This document shows positions 24,868 through 34,575 of a stretch of 64,000 nucleotides of DNA, in pieces (position 1 is the stretch's first letter; each line of letters opens with the position of its first letter). Below the pieces are notes generated by a model. The model saw nothing but the letters and a program-made list of their open reading frames with translations, ran no database searches and had not been told where the DNA came from. The DNA is from Paraburkholderia atlantica (lineage in GTDB: Bacteria; Pseudomonadota; Gammaproteobacteria; Burkholderiales; Burkholderiaceae). A program made the position numbers and the translations under genes. The DNA lies in assembly GCF_009362785.1 (NCBI RefSeq), contig NZ_WHNQ01000020.1:1-64000 (forward strand). Direction: 5' to 3'.

Positions 24868-26484
24868 ATGAATTACATGGCACGGCTGAATCGACGCGAC
24901 TTTCTGATTTCCTCGGGCGCTGCTCTCGCGGCCGCCGGCATGCCGGCACGCGTGTTCGCACAAGGCAGCGCAGCATCGGTGCCGAAGCGGGGCGGCACGC
25001 TGAATATGCTGATCAATCCGGAACCGCCGGTGCTGGTGTCGATCTTTCAGACCACCGGGCCCGCTCTGGTCGCGAGCTCCAAGGTGCTCGAAGGCTTGCT
25101 CGCATACGACTTCGATCTGCGTCCACGGCCGCAATTGGCAACCGCATGGGCAGTCAGTCCTGACGGCTTGAAGTACAGCTTCACACTGCGCGAGAACGTC
25201 AAATGGCATGACGGGCAGCCATTCACGTCGACGGACGTAGCGTTCTCGATCGAATTGTTGAAGACGGTGCATCCGCGCGGACGCAGCACTTTCGCCAATG
25301 TCACGCGCGTATCGACGCCGGACGCCCGCACGGCGGTGATCGAATTGTCGAAGCCGGCGCCCTATCTGTTGAAGGCACTATCGGCCGGTGAATCCCCAAT
25401 CGTTCCAAAGCATCTTTATGCGTCGGGCGATCCGCTGTCCAACCCGCACAATAACGCGCCAATCGGTACCGGGCCGTTTCGCTTCAAGTCGTGGACGCGC
25501 GGAGCCAACATCGTCTATGAACGCAATCCGGACTACTGGGATGCCGGCAAACCGTACATCGACAGTCTCGTACTGAAGGTGATTCCCGACGCCGCCGCGC
25601 GATCCGCCGCGTTCGAGACAGGCGCGCTCGATCTGGGCGGCGAAAATCCCGTACCGCTCACCGATTTGCCGCGCCTCACTCAATTACCGCAGCTGGTTGT
25701 CGAAACGCGCGGCTATCGGTTCCTCGAACCGCTGTCCGAGATCGACTTCAATCTGCAACATCCGATCCTCAGCGACCTGCGGGTGCGCCAGGCGATCGCG
25801 CATGCGATCAATCCGCAAGTGGTGCTGCGCACGGTCGCGTATGGCTACGCCGACTTGTCGCCGACACCGATCACGCCGGGCTCGCCCTACCACGACGGCA
25901 AACTCGCACCGTACCCGTTCGATACCGCCGCCGCCGAAAAGCTGCTCGACGCGGCCGGTTATCCGCGCAAGTCGGGCGGCGTGCGCTTCGGTCTCACGCA
26001 TGATTTCCTGCCGTACGGCGACATGTACCGCCGCCAGGCGGATTACGTGAAATCGGCGCTCTCTCGCGTGGGGATCGACGTGACGGTGCGCTCTCAGGAC
26101 TTGCCCGCTTTCCTGAAGCGCGTGTATGCCGACCGACAGTTCGATTTCACCAGCCTCGGCGTGAATACGCTATTCGATCCGAGCGTCGGCGTGCAGCGTC
26201 TCTACTGGTCGCAGAACATTCGGCCGGGCGTGCCGTTCTCGAACGCGCCGCATTACAGCAATGCCGAGGTCGACCGCCTGCTCGAGAGCGCCGCGATCGA
26301 AACCGACGAAAGCAAACGCGTCGCGCTTTATCAACAATTCCAGCAGATCGTCTATCGCGAGCTGCCGATTCTCAACCTCGTCGCACCTCGCATGGTCACG
26401 CTCGCGAACCGGCGCGTTCACAACCACACCGTGTCCGCGCAAGGCCTCGAAGGCAATCTGGCCGACGTCTATCTGAGCGCATGA
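24868..26484 (+). CDS. ABC transporter substrate-binding protein, SBP_bac_5 (Tat-exported)
   Basis: In-frame ATGs occur at 24844, 24868 and 24877. I prefer 24868 or 24877 because they put the twin-arginine motif (LNRRDFLISSG) near the N-terminus. The hydrophobic AALAAAGMPARVFA and a cleavage site follow, so export is probably by the Tat route. SBP_bac_5 landmarks are GGTLNMLINPEPPVLVS, LRENVKWHDGQPFTSTDVAFS, HPRGRSTFANVT and GTGPFRFKSW. It is the first gene of a complete Dpp-type importer, 13 bases before the permease. Three close paralogues in the window lack their own permeases and may share this one. Confidence 0.9.
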   Translation: MNYMARLNRRDFLISSGAALAAAGMPARVFAQGSAASVPKRGGTLNMLINPEPPVLVSIFQTTGPALVASSKVLEGLLAYDFDLRPRPQLATAWAVSPDGLKYSFTLRENVKWHDGQPFTSTDVAFSIELLKTVHPRGRSTFANVTRVSTPDARTAVIELSKPAPYLLKALSAGESPIVPKHLYASGDPLSNPHNNAPIGTGPFRFKSWTRGANIVYERNPDYWDAGKPYIDSLVLKVIPDAAARSAAFETGALDLGGENPVPLTDLPRLTQLPQLVVETRGYRFLEPLSEIDFNLQHPILSDLRVRQAIAHAINPQVVLRTVAYGYADLSPTPITPGSPYHDGKLAPYPFDTAAAEKLLDAAGYPRKSGGVRFGLTHDFLPYGDMYRRQADYVKSALSRVGIDVTVRSQDLPAFLKRVYADRQFDFTSLGVNTLFDPSVGVQRLYWSQNIRPGVPFSNAPHYSNAEVDRLLESAAIETDESKRVALYQQFQQIVYRELPILNLVAPRMVTLANRRVHNHTVSAQGLEGNLADVYLSA

Positions 26485-26497
26485 CAGGAGCGACACG

Positions 26498-27478
26498 ATG
26501 AGCAGGGGTTTGCGTTTTGCCGCGATCGCGCGGCGCACCGCGTGGCAGGCGCTACCGACGGTGATCGGTATCGTGATCCTGAACTTTTTCCTTCTGAAGC
26601 TGATGCCGGGCGACGCCGCGGATGTGCTGGCCGGCGAAGCCGGCTCGGCGACGGTGGAAACGATGCAGGTATTGCGCGCGAAGTTCGGCCTCGATCAACC
26701 GGTGCTGCACCAGTTGTGGTCGTACCTCGCTCATCTGTCGCACTTCAGCCTCGGCTATTCGCCGCGCTACGACATGCCGGTAATGCAACTGATCCTCTCG
26801 CGCCTGCCCAATACGCTGCTGCTGATGGGCGTCGCGCTATCGGTCGCGATCGTCGTGGGCGTAGTGCTCGGCGTGGTGATGGCGCATTGGGCTGGCAGGT
26901 GGCCCGATCGCGTGCTGTCCGTCGTGGCCATGCTGTTCTACTCGACACCCGGCTTCTGGATCGGTCTGCTCGCGATCGTGCTGTTCTCGGTGCATCTGGG
27001 CTGGTTGCCGAGCGGCGGCAATATTACGCTCGGCGCGCAGCTTCACGGCGCCGCCTACGTGATCGATGCACTGAAGCACGTGCTGCTGCCTGCCGCGACT
27101 CTGGCGACGTTCTTCATCGCGATCTACGCACGGCTTACGCGCGCGGCGATGCTCGAAGTGCAGCGCCAGGACTTCGTGCGTACCGCGCAGGCTAAGGGCT
27201 TGCATCCGTGGCGTGTGACGGTGCGGCATGTCCTGCGCAACGCGCTGATGCCGCTGACAACGATGGTCGGCATTCACTTTGGCACCTTGCTGGGTGGCGC
27301 CGCGGTGACCGAAACGGTGTTCAGTTGGCCTGGACTGGGCCGCCTCGCGCTCGATGCGGTGATGGCGCGTGATTTCAGCGTGCTGCTCGGCGTGCTGCTG
27401 CTGTCGTCGATGCTCGTGATCCTGGCGAATGTGCTGGTCGATCTTTTGCAGGCGTGGCTCGATCCGCGCGTCGCGTGA
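26498..27478 (+). CDS. ABC transporter permease, DppB-type
   Basis: The 326-residue inner-membrane protein starts behind AGGAG. It has the DppB/OppB landmarks LPTVIGIVILNFFLLKLMPGDAADVLAGEAGS, six predicted membrane segments, and the EAA-like loop RTAQAKGLHPWRVTVRHVLRNALMPLTTMVG that contacts the ATPase. It begins 13 bases after the binding protein and pairs with the DppC-type permease downstream. The operon has a single fused ATPase. Substrate specificity resides in the binding protein, so a non-peptide solute is possible. Confidence 0.92.
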   Translation: MSRGLRFAAIARRTAWQALPTVIGIVILNFFLLKLMPGDAADVLAGEAGSATVETMQVLRAKFGLDQPVLHQLWSYLAHLSHFSLGYSPRYDMPVMQLILSRLPNTLLLMGVALSVAIVVGVVLGVVMAHWAGRWPDRVLSVVAMLFYSTPGFWIGLLAIVLFSVHLGWLPSGGNITLGAQLHGAAYVIDALKHVLLPAATLATFFIAIYARLTRAAMLEVQRQDFVRTAQAKGLHPWRVTVRHVLRNALMPLTTMVGIHFGTLLGGAAVTETVFSWPGLGRLALDAVMARDFSVLLGVLLLSSMLVILANVLVDLLQAWLDPRVA

Positions 27479-27513
27479 TCGCACGCGCCGGCGATTTCTC
27501 TCCAGAGGCATAC

Positions 27514-28494
27514 ATGGCTTCCGACTCCTCCAATCTGGTTTCCACGCCGCCCGAACCCCGTGCTTCCACATGGCGGCGTCAGCTTGGCGGCGCGCTTTTC
27601 GGTTTCCGGCGCGACGGCGCGGCGACTGCCACGAACCCCGCTCCACGCGGCGCGGCAGGGCTCGGCGCGTGGCGCGCGCTGCTGCGCAATCGCTCGGCGC
27701 TCACGGGGCTCGTGCTGCTCGCGGCGTTCATCGCGCTTGCGCTGGGCGCGGGACATCTGTTTCCGGGCGATCCGCTCGACATGGTGGCGGCGCCGTTCGT
27801 ATGGCCGGGTACCGATCCGCAATACTGGCTCGGCACGGATTCGCTCGGACGCGACGTGGCTGCCGGCATTGCGCACGGCGCGCGCGTGTCGCTGCTGATT
27901 GGCGCAAGCGCGGCCAGCATCGGGCTCGTGATCGGCACGCTGGTCGGTGCGACGGGAGGCTTCTTCGGCGGGGTGATCGACGATGTGCTGGTGCGCATCA
28001 CCGAACTCTTTCAAACCATACCGTCTTTTCTGCTGGTCATCGTGATCGTTGCGATTGGGCATCCCAGCGTGACGATCATCGCGCTGGCGATCGGCATTGC
28101 GTCATGGCCCACCGTCGCGCGGATCGTGCGGGCGGAATTTCGCAGCCTGCGCCGTTCCGATTTCGTGCTTGCCGCGCGAAGCCAGGGCTTCAGCAACGCT
28201 CGCATCATATTCGGCGAGATTCTGCCGAACGCGTTGCCACCGGTGATCGTGACCGCGTCCGTGATGGTGGCGAGTGCGATCCTGATCGAGTCGTCCCTGT
28301 CGTTTCTCGGCATGGGAGACCCGAACGTGGTCAGCTGGGGCGGCATGATCGGCGCGGGCCGTGACTCGTTGCGTACCGCCTGGTATCTGACGGCCGTGCC
28401 AGGTGCCGCCATCGTGCTCGCGGTGCTCGCGCTGAACCTGCTCGGCGACGGTCTGAACGATGCCCTCAATCCGCGCCTGCGGGAACGAGCTTGA
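27514..28494 (+). CDS. ABC transporter permease, DppC-type
   Basis: I chose the start at 27514 (MASDSSNLVST) because CAGAGG lies at 27503-27508. An earlier ATG at 27454 would overlap the upstream gene by 25 bases. The 326-residue protein has the DppC N-terminal helix (NRSALTGLVLLAAFIALALGAG), the PLDMVAAPFVWPGTDPQYWLGTDSLGRDV periplasmic segment (read in two parts) and the EAA loop AARSQGFSNARIIFGEILPNALPP. The N-terminal cytoplasmic stretch of about 50 residues is longer than usual and rich in Arg and Ala. Confidence 0.92.
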   Translation: MASDSSNLVSTPPEPRASTWRRQLGGALFGFRRDGAATATNPAPRGAAGLGAWRALLRNRSALTGLVLLAAFIALALGAGHLFPGDPLDMVAAPFVWPGTDPQYWLGTDSLGRDVAAGIAHGARVSLLIGASAASIGLVIGTLVGATGGFFGGVIDDVLVRITELFQTIPSFLLVIVIVAIGHPSVTIIALAIGIASWPTVARIVRAEFRSLRRSDFVLAARSQGFSNARIIFGEILPNALPPVIVTASVMVASAILIESSLSFLGMGDPNVVSWGGMIGAGRDSLRTAWYLTAVPGAAIVLAVLALNLLGDGLNDALNPRLRERA

Positions 28495-28539
28495 AGAGCC
28501 CGCGGCTCACGCGGCTCACAATGTAATCGAGGACGCTCT

Positions 28540-30276
28540 GTGGCAAACCTGCTTGAAGTACGCGATCTGCGCGTCAGTTTCGGCACGCACGAAGCCGTGC
28601 GCGGCCTGAGTTTCGACATCGCGCAAGGGGAGACGCTGGCGCTCGTCGGCGAATCCGGTTGCGGCAAATCGGCAACGGCGCTGTCGCTGATGCGTCTCGT
28701 GCCCGCGCCGGGACGCGTGACGGGTAGCTTGCGCTTCGATGGCCATGAGCTGCTCGACCTGTCGCCGCGCGAAATCCGCCAGGTCCGCGGCCAGCAGATT
28801 TCGATGATTTTCCAGGAGCCGATGACGTCGCTCAATCCGGTGCTGTCGATTGGCGCGCAGATCGTCGAGACCTTGCGTCAGCATGAAGATCTGTCGAAGG
28901 CGGCGGCGTCAAAGCGCGCTGTCGAACTGCTCGAACTCGTGCAGATCCCCGAGCCGCAACGCCGGGTATTCGATTATCCGCACGAGTTGTCCGGCGGGCA
29001 GCGGCAGCGGGTGATGATCGCGATGGCGGTGGCCTGCCGCCCGCGTCTGCTGATCGCGGATGAGCCGACCACGGCGCTCGACGTCACGATTCAGGCGCAC
29101 ATTCTCGAGCTGCTCGACGGTTTGCGTCGTGAGCTGTCGATGTCCTTGCTGCTGATCACGCACGACCTGGGCGTCGTCGCGAAGCATGCGGATCGCGTGG
29201 CCGTGATGCTGGCGGGGGAGAAGGTCGAAGAAGCGCCGGTCGCGCGACTCTTCACGCAGCCGCAGCATCCTTACACGCGCGGTCTGCTGGGCGCGTCGCT
29301 GAATCTCGCGGACGATCTGCACTATCGCGGCTGGAAGCTGCCGGAAATCCGTCATGGCATCGCCGAAGACGGCGAGCCTTCCTTCACCGTGCTGCCGCGC
29401 TCGCCGCGCCTCGGGCTCCATGTGGCGGATGTCAGAGCGGACGCGCACAGCAATGCGTCATCGGAAGGCGATGCAGTGAGCGCCACGCCGTTGCTCGAAT
29501 TGCAGGACCTGCGCGTCGACTATCCGCAGCGGCGCGGCCAACCCGCGCTGCACGCGGTCGATGGCGTGTCGCTGACGATCGCGCGCGGCGAGACGGTCGG
29601 CCTGGTGGGCGAATCCGGCTGTGGGAAATCGACGCTGTCCAAAGCGATCCTGCGGCTCGTGCCCGCTGCCGCGGGCGCAATCCGCTTGCGAGGCACTGAT
29701 CTCGCGCCGCTGGGTGAACGCGAGTTGCGGCCGTTGAGACGCCATGTGCAAATGGTGTTTCAGGACCCGTATTCGTCGATCAATCCGCGCCGCACCGTGG
29801 CCGAGATTCTCGACACCGTGCTCGTGGTGAATCGGATCGGTAACGCCCAGCAGCGCCGCACACGCATCGCCGCGATGCTGGACCGCGTCGGCTTGCCCAG
29901 TTCGGCGCTCGGCCGCTATCCGCACGAATTCTCCGGCGGGCAGCGACAACGCATCGGCATTGCGCGGGCACTGGTCCTCGAACCGGATCTGCTGATCTGC
30001 GACGAACCCGTTTCCGCGCTCGACGTGTCGATTCAGGCGCAGATTCTCAATCTGCTGGTCGATCTAAAGCGCGACCTCGGGCTCGCGTATCTGTTCATTT
30101 CGCATGACCTGTCCGTGGTGCGCTACATCGCCGACCGTGTGCATGTGATGCAGGCGGGTCGGATCGTCGAAAGCGGAGACCACCGCGATATCTGGCGTGC
30201 GCCGCAGCATCCCTACACCCGTACGCTGCTCGACGCGATTCCGGGCAAGGCCTTCGACGACGCGCGGGCGGCTTGA
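28540..30276 (+). CDS. Fused DppD-DppF ABC transporter ATPase
   Basis: The 578-residue protein contains two complete ATPase domains. Domain 1 has Walker A GESGCGKSATALSLM, signature LSGGQRQRVMIAMAV and Walker B LLIADEPTTALDV. Domain 2, from about residue 315, has GESGCGKSTLSKAIL, FSGGQRQRIGIARALV and LLICDEPVSALDVS. The GTG start at 28540 has a GAGGA nine bases upstream. Fused DppDF-type ATPases are known in proteobacterial oligopeptide importers. The gene ends 27 bases before the convergent amidase stop, so this importer faces the sulfur-oxygenase operon tail to tail. Confidence 0.93.
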   Translation: MANLLEVRDLRVSFGTHEAVRGLSFDIAQGETLALVGESGCGKSATALSLMRLVPAPGRVTGSLRFDGHELLDLSPREIRQVRGQQISMIFQEPMTSLNPVLSIGAQIVETLRQHEDLSKAAASKRAVELLELVQIPEPQRRVFDYPHELSGGQRQRVMIAMAVACRPRLLIADEPTTALDVTIQAHILELLDGLRRELSMSLLLITHDLGVVAKHADRVAVMLAGEKVEEAPVARLFTQPQHPYTRGLLGASLNLADDLHYRGWKLPEIRHGIAEDGEPSFTVLPRSPRLGLHVADVRADAHSNASSEGDAVSATPLLELQDLRVDYPQRRGQPALHAVDGVSLTIARGETVGLVGESGCGKSTLSKAILRLVPAAAGAIRLRGTDLAPLGERELRPLRRHVQMVFQDPYSSINPRRTVAEILDTVLVVNRIGNAQQRRTRIAAMLDRVGLPSSALGRYPHEFSGGQRQRIGIARALVLEPDLLICDEPVSALDVSIQAQILNLLVDLKRDLGLAYLFISHDLSVVRYIADRVHVMQAGRIVESGDHRDIWRAPQHPYTRTLLDAIPGKAFDDARAA

Positions 30277-30303
30277 CCTCACCCGTCGCACGATGGGGAC
30301 GGC

Positions 30304-31818
30304 CTACGCCCCATATCCGGGCGGCACGACAAAACCGCCATACGCTTGTTCGAGCAAATGCGCGAACGCGATCGGCGTACGGTCTTCGAGCCACGGGCCA
30401 ACGGCTTGCGCACTGACGGGCAAGCCGTCGTCGTCGAGACCGAGCGGAAAGCTGGTGGCCGGCAACCCCGGCAGCACGGGCAGACCCGCCCAATGAAAGA
30501 AATCGAGGAAGCGCACGTCCCGCACGCCGTCGTCGAAGGCGACCGGATAGGTGCGCTCGTCTTTCGGCTCCTGATGGTTGTGACGGAACGCGGCGACCGG
30601 AGCGACCGGCGTGACGATCACGTCGAATGCTTTGAAAAGCCGCTCCCACTGGTGACGCAATGCATGGCGTTGCTCGTCGGCTTTGAGCCAGTCGCGGTGC
30701 GCGAGGTATGGCGCGCTCAGCCACGCGGCGTCGGCGCTCTCGTCAGCGGGGGCGAGCGCCGCGAGGCGTTGTCGAGCCGCTTCGCTCGGCACAGGCGGTT
30801 CGGCGAGCGACGAGCCGAGCAGCGTCCGGTACAGCGCATGCGCACGCACCAGATCGGGTAGGAGCCCCTGCGGCAGATCGGCAGGGCGGCTTACGTACAC
30901 GCCCTGCGTGCGCAACCGCTCGACCACGCGCTCGATCACGAGGCGCTCGGACAGGCTGCGTTGCGTGCCCGGCCATGTGTCGAGCACGAGCACCCGGAAC
31001 TCGGCGAGCCGTGTGTGGCGCGCAGGTGGCAACGTGGCGCGCCATGCCTTGGACGTCAGCGGATCGCGGTTGAGCAGAAGATCCAGTGCGAGTTCGAGAT
31101 CAGCCGCGCTGCGCGCGAGCGGGCCCGCCACGCTGAGATCGCGTGCGGACGCACGTCCTCTCGGCACACCGCTGCCGGTGAGCGACACGAGGCCGTAGCT
31201 CGGCTTATGGCCAAACACGCCGGTGAAGTGCGCGGGAATGCGAATCGAGCCGCCGATATCCGAGCCCAGTTCGAGGGCGACATAGCCGGCCGCGAGCGCC
31301 GCCGCCGAGCCGCCCGACGATCCCCCGGGCGTCGTTTCCAGATCCCACGGATTGCGCGTCAGCCCGTAGACTTCGTTATAGCTTTGCAGATCCGCGAGAC
31401 CGAGCGGCACGTTGGTCTTGCCAATGATCACCGCGCCCGCTTCACGCAACGCGGCGACGGCGAGCGAATCGCGTTCCGCGCGATTATCCGCGTAGGACGG
31501 GTTGCCGACACTAGTAACTAGCCCGGCAACATCGAACGATTCCTTCACTGTAATCGGCACGCCGAGCAGCGGCCGTCGCTCGCCACGCGTAAGCGCCGCG
31601 TCGGCTTCGCGGGCGGCGTTGCGCGCTGCGTCGAAGTCACGCGCGACCACGGCGTTCAATATGTCATCGAAGCGCGCGATGCGAGCGAGGCTGTGTTCCA
31701 GCAGATCGACCGCGGAAACGCGGCCCTCGGCCAGCGCGTCGGCCTGTTGCTTCGCGCTCGCAAAGGTCAACGCATTCAGTAGCGCGGATTTCGGGTCGTC
31801 CAGTTCTGGTGTGCTCAT
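30304..31818 (-). CDS. Amidase signature family protein
   Basis: The 504-residue enzyme carries the Ser-cisSer-Lys triad of the amidase signature family. Lys92 is in GVPITVKESFD, the cis-Ser is near 168 in TPGGSSGGSAAALAAG, and the nucleophile Ser191 is in GSDIGGSIRIPA. GKTNVPLGLADLQSYNEVYG fits the acylamidase branch. It hydrolyses a C-N amide bond; the substrate is unknown. It is the last gene of the minus-strand operon that includes the DszB-like desulfinase, 23 bases after a binding protein. A plausible inferred role is to trim an amide from an imported sulfur compound. Confidence 0.9.
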   Translation of the reverse strand: MSTPELDDPKSALLNALTFASAKQQADALAEGRVSAVDLLEHSLARIARFDDILNAVVARDFDAARNAAREADAALTRGERRPLLGVPITVKESFDVAGLVTSVGNPSYADNRAERDSLAVAALREAGAVIIGKTNVPLGLADLQSYNEVYGLTRNPWDLETTPGGSSGGSAAALAAGYVALELGSDIGGSIRIPAHFTGVFGHKPSYGLVSLTGSGVPRGRASARDLSVAGPLARSAADLELALDLLLNRDPLTSKAWRATLPPARHTRLAEFRVLVLDTWPGTQRSLSERLVIERVVERLRTQGVYVSRPADLPQGLLPDLVRAHALYRTLLGSSLAEPPVPSEAARQRLAALAPADESADAAWLSAPYLAHRDWLKADEQRHALRHQWERLFKAFDVIVTPVAPVAAFRHNHQEPKDERTYPVAFDDGVRDVRFLDFFHWAGLPVLPGLPATSFPLGLDDDGLPVSAQAVGPWLEDRTPIAFAHLLEQAYGGFVVPPGYGA

Positions 31819-31841
31819 TGTTCGAGGCCCTTCTCGGTTTG

Positions 31842-33485
31842 TCAGGTTTTCGGTTCGATCCAGGTGTCGGAGAAATCGCCGGCGGTCAGGTCAATACTGT
31901 TGTTCAGGTTGTGCACGCGCGCGTGATACACCTGCAATGCCGAGGGCACCGTAACGAGCGGCAGCACCGGCAGGTCGCGGCCGACGATCTGCTGGACTTC
32001 CCTGAACGCGGCCGCGCGCCTTGTCTCGTCGGTTTCGATCGCGGCCGCGCGAAACAACTCGTCCACTTGCGGGTTCTGATAATGCGACGCGTTGATCCAG
32101 ATCAGCGGATGCCGGACGCCGTCCGACCAGTAGATGCGCTGCACGCCGACGGTCGGGTCATACAACCGGCCGAGACCATTCAGGTTCAAATCGAATTCGC
32201 GCGCCGTGTACGCGCGGCGCAAATAGGTTGGCAGATCGCCGTCGAGAATCGTCGCCTTGATGCCGATGCGCGCCAACGCGGCGCGCAGATACTCCGCCGC
32301 GCGCCGAAAATCCGCGCCGCTGATGTAGTTGATCTTCAGCGCGAAGCGTTGACCGTCCGCCTGCTTTGGATAACCCGCAGCGTCGAGCTGACGGTTCGCG
32401 GCGTCGATGTCGAACGGATAGTGGAACGTGCTGTCGTCGTAGTAGGCCGCCAATACGGCTGGCACCGGCGAGTCGACCACGCTCGCGCGCCGGTAGAACA
32501 CGTTGTCCTTGATGAAGTTCCGATCGATCGCATGCGCGATTGCCTTGCGAACCGGAAGCTGCGCAAGCACCGGATTTTCCAGGTTGAACTCGAGGAAAGC
32601 CGCGTTGTTCAGGTACGCGTCGTAGCTGTCGTCGATTTTCAGATACGGCACTTTCGCGAGCCGCCCGAGATCGGCCAGACCGACATTGGCCGCGGCGTCG
32701 ACTTCGCCCGTTTCGAGCGCGGCCGAGATGGATGCCTGGTCGGGCACGATCCGATAGACCACACGGTCGAGATGCGGCGCCCCCGCGCGCCAGTAGTTCG
32801 CATTTCTGCGCAGGCTGATGTGACTGCCGCGCACCCACTGATCGAACACGAACGGACCGGTGCCGATCGGCGCGCTCAGATTGGGGCTCGTGAGCGGATC
32901 GCCGTCGCCATAGCGATGCTGCGGCACGATCGGCAATTCCGCCGACGACAAAGCCTTGATCAGATACGGCGTTGGTTTGCCGAGTACGATCACTGCCGTC
33001 AACGGATCGGGCGTGTCGACGCGTTCGACGTTCGCGAGCGTGATGCGCCCGCGCGGACCGAGACGTTTTTGCGTGAGGATCGAGTAACGCACGTCGGCCG
33101 ATGTGAAGTTCTCGCCGTCGTGCCACTTCACGCCGGGCCGCAGCCTGAACGTATAGTGCAGACCGTCGGCACTCGTGCTCCACGCGATGGCAAGCAACGG
33201 CTGCGGCCTGAACTGCGCGTCATAGCGCAAGAGTCCCTCGGTGATTTTGGCGCTGATGTTGCGGATCACCGTGTTGGTGTCGAGCAGCGAAACCAACGAC
33301 GGCGGTTCCTGTTGCACTGCGTAGGTCAGCGTGCCGCCCTGTACGGGGGCGGCGTTGGCTCCGGCAAGCGCGCTCGACGAAGCAGCGGCGCTGCCCGCAT
33401 GTGCGAGGCGCACCGAGGAGTCCAGCGCGCCGGCGGACAGAAGCGCCAGTGAGCTCTGGATGAAATGCCGGCGATCTAAGCGCAT
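31842..33485 (-). CDS. ABC transporter substrate-binding protein, SBP_bac_5 (Tat-type signal)
   Basis: The 547-residue protein starts MRLDRRHFIQSSLALLSAGAL, a clear twin-arginine signal, and continues GGTLTYAVQQEPPSLVSLLDTNTVI. The family segments RLRPGVKWHDGENFTSADVRYS, TQKRLGPRGRITLANVERVDTPDP and GTGPFVFDQWVRGSHISLRRNANYW are present. It differs from the other three paralogues in the HPRGRS block (GPRGRI), so it may bind a different ligand. The gene begins two bases after the aldo/keto reductase stop, so it is cotranscribed. It has no local permease. Confidence 0.9.
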   Translation of the reverse strand: MRLDRRHFIQSSLALLSAGALDSSVRLAHAGSAAASSSALAGANAAPVQGGTLTYAVQQEPPSLVSLLDTNTVIRNISAKITEGLLRYDAQFRPQPLLAIAWSTSADGLHYTFRLRPGVKWHDGENFTSADVRYSILTQKRLGPRGRITLANVERVDTPDPLTAVIVLGKPTPYLIKALSSAELPIVPQHRYGDGDPLTSPNLSAPIGTGPFVFDQWVRGSHISLRRNANYWRAGAPHLDRVVYRIVPDQASISAALETGEVDAAANVGLADLGRLAKVPYLKIDDSYDAYLNNAAFLEFNLENPVLAQLPVRKAIAHAIDRNFIKDNVFYRRASVVDSPVPAVLAAYYDDSTFHYPFDIDAANRQLDAAGYPKQADGQRFALKINYISGADFRRAAEYLRAALARIGIKATILDGDLPTYLRRAYTAREFDLNLNGLGRLYDPTVGVQRIYWSDGVRHPLIWINASHYQNPQVDELFRAAAIETDETRRAAAFREVQQIVGRDLPVLPLVTVPSALQVYHARVHNLNNSIDLTAGDFSDTWIEPKT

Positions 33486-33487
33486 GG

Positions 33488-34537
33488 CTAACCCTGTTGA
33501 AGCGGCGTCTGGACGGGTTGGACCGCGCCATGGCGCACGCGGCGACCAAAGAATGGATGCCCCGGATCGTTGAAACCCGGCGTGGACGGATGTCCGCTCG
33601 TCACGAGCGAATCGACGAACGCTTCATCTTCAGCGTTCAGGCGGTAGGCGAGCGCGGGCAGATAGTCCTGCCACTGCGCTTCGGTGCGAGGCCCGGCGAT
33701 CGTCGAACTGATGTAGTGGCTATTGAGCACCCACGCGAGCGCGAATTGACCGGCAGAAAGACCGCGAGCCTGAGCATGCTCACGCACGCGCCGCGCCAGT
33801 TCGAGCGATTCTGGACGCCACTCGGTCTGCTGCAAGCGCCGGTCGCTACGCCCCGCGCGGGTGTCGGCGCCGGGCGTGGCGCCCGGTTCGTATTTGCCCG
33901 TCAGCACGCCGCGCGCGAGCGGGCTATACGAAATGACGCCGAGCCCGTAACGATGCGCCGCCGTCAGTTGCTCGGCTTCGGCCTGGCGGTTCGCGATGTT
34001 GTAGAGCGGCTGGCTTGCGATAGGCGCGTCGAGTCCGAGCGCCTGGGCGGTATGGCTGAACTCGGCGATCTTCCACGCGCGATGATTGGACAGTCCGTAG
34101 TAGCGCAGCTTGCCAGCGCGGATCAGCTCGTTGAGCGCGCGCACGGTTTCTTCGACCGGCGTCTGATGATCTTCGCGATGGATGTACAGCAGGTCGATGT
34201 AGTCGGTGCCGAGCCGCTGTAGGCTCGCATCGACGGCGCGCACGATATGTTTGCGCGACGCACCTCGCGCATTGACGTCGCGCTCATCGAGCGGATTGGC
34301 GAATTTGGTCGCCAGCACCCAGCGCTCGCGCTGCGCGGAAATCGCGCGGCCGACCACGCGTTCCGACTCGCCTTTGACGTAGACGTCGGCGGTGTCGATC
34401 GAATTGACACCCTGTTCCAGCGCCTGTTCGATGATACGTGCAGCGGTGGCCTCGTCCGTGGGGCCGCCGAACATCATCGTGCCCAGAGTCAGTGTCGAGA
34501 CCTTGATGCCGCTGCGACCGAGTTGTCTGTATTCCAT
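33488..34537 (-). CDS. Aldo/keto reductase
   Basis: The 349-residue protein has the NADPH-dependent aldo/keto reductase barrel. It shows MEYRQLGRSGIKVSTLTLGTM at the start, the catalytic Asp/Tyr in SIDTADVYVKGESE, Lys in WVLATKFAN and His in LLYIHREDHQTP. The NADP-binding end is YISSTIAGPRTEAQW. The YRQLGRSGIKVS start places it with the Tas/YajO-like group. It may reduce an aldehyde or ketone released by the flavin monooxygenases of the same operon. The stop is two bases before the next start. Confidence 0.9.
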   Translation of the reverse strand: MEYRQLGRSGIKVSTLTLGTMMFGGPTDEATAARIIEQALEQGVNSIDTADVYVKGESERVVGRAISAQRERWVLATKFANPLDERDVNARGASRKHIVRAVDASLQRLGTDYIDLLYIHREDHQTPVEETVRALNELIRAGKLRYYGLSNHRAWKIAEFSHTAQALGLDAPIASQPLYNIANRQAEAEQLTAAHRYGLGVISYSPLARGVLTGKYEPGATPGADTRAGRSDRRLQQTEWRPESLELARRVREHAQARGLSAGQFALAWVLNSHYISSTIAGPRTEAQWQDYLPALAYRLNAEDEAFVDSLVTSGHPSTPGFNDPGHPFFGRRVRHGAVQPVQTPLQQG

Positions 34538-34575
34538 GAGTGTCGAATTCCGTGAGAGTTTGAGTCGAATGCGTT

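Noticed and set aside
31809..33452. Long plus-strand reading frame of 547 codons opposite the binding-protein gene
   Set aside because: It lies antisense to a clear SBP_bac_5 gene, is Arg/Val-rich and has no family pattern; long antisense frames are common in high-GC DNA.
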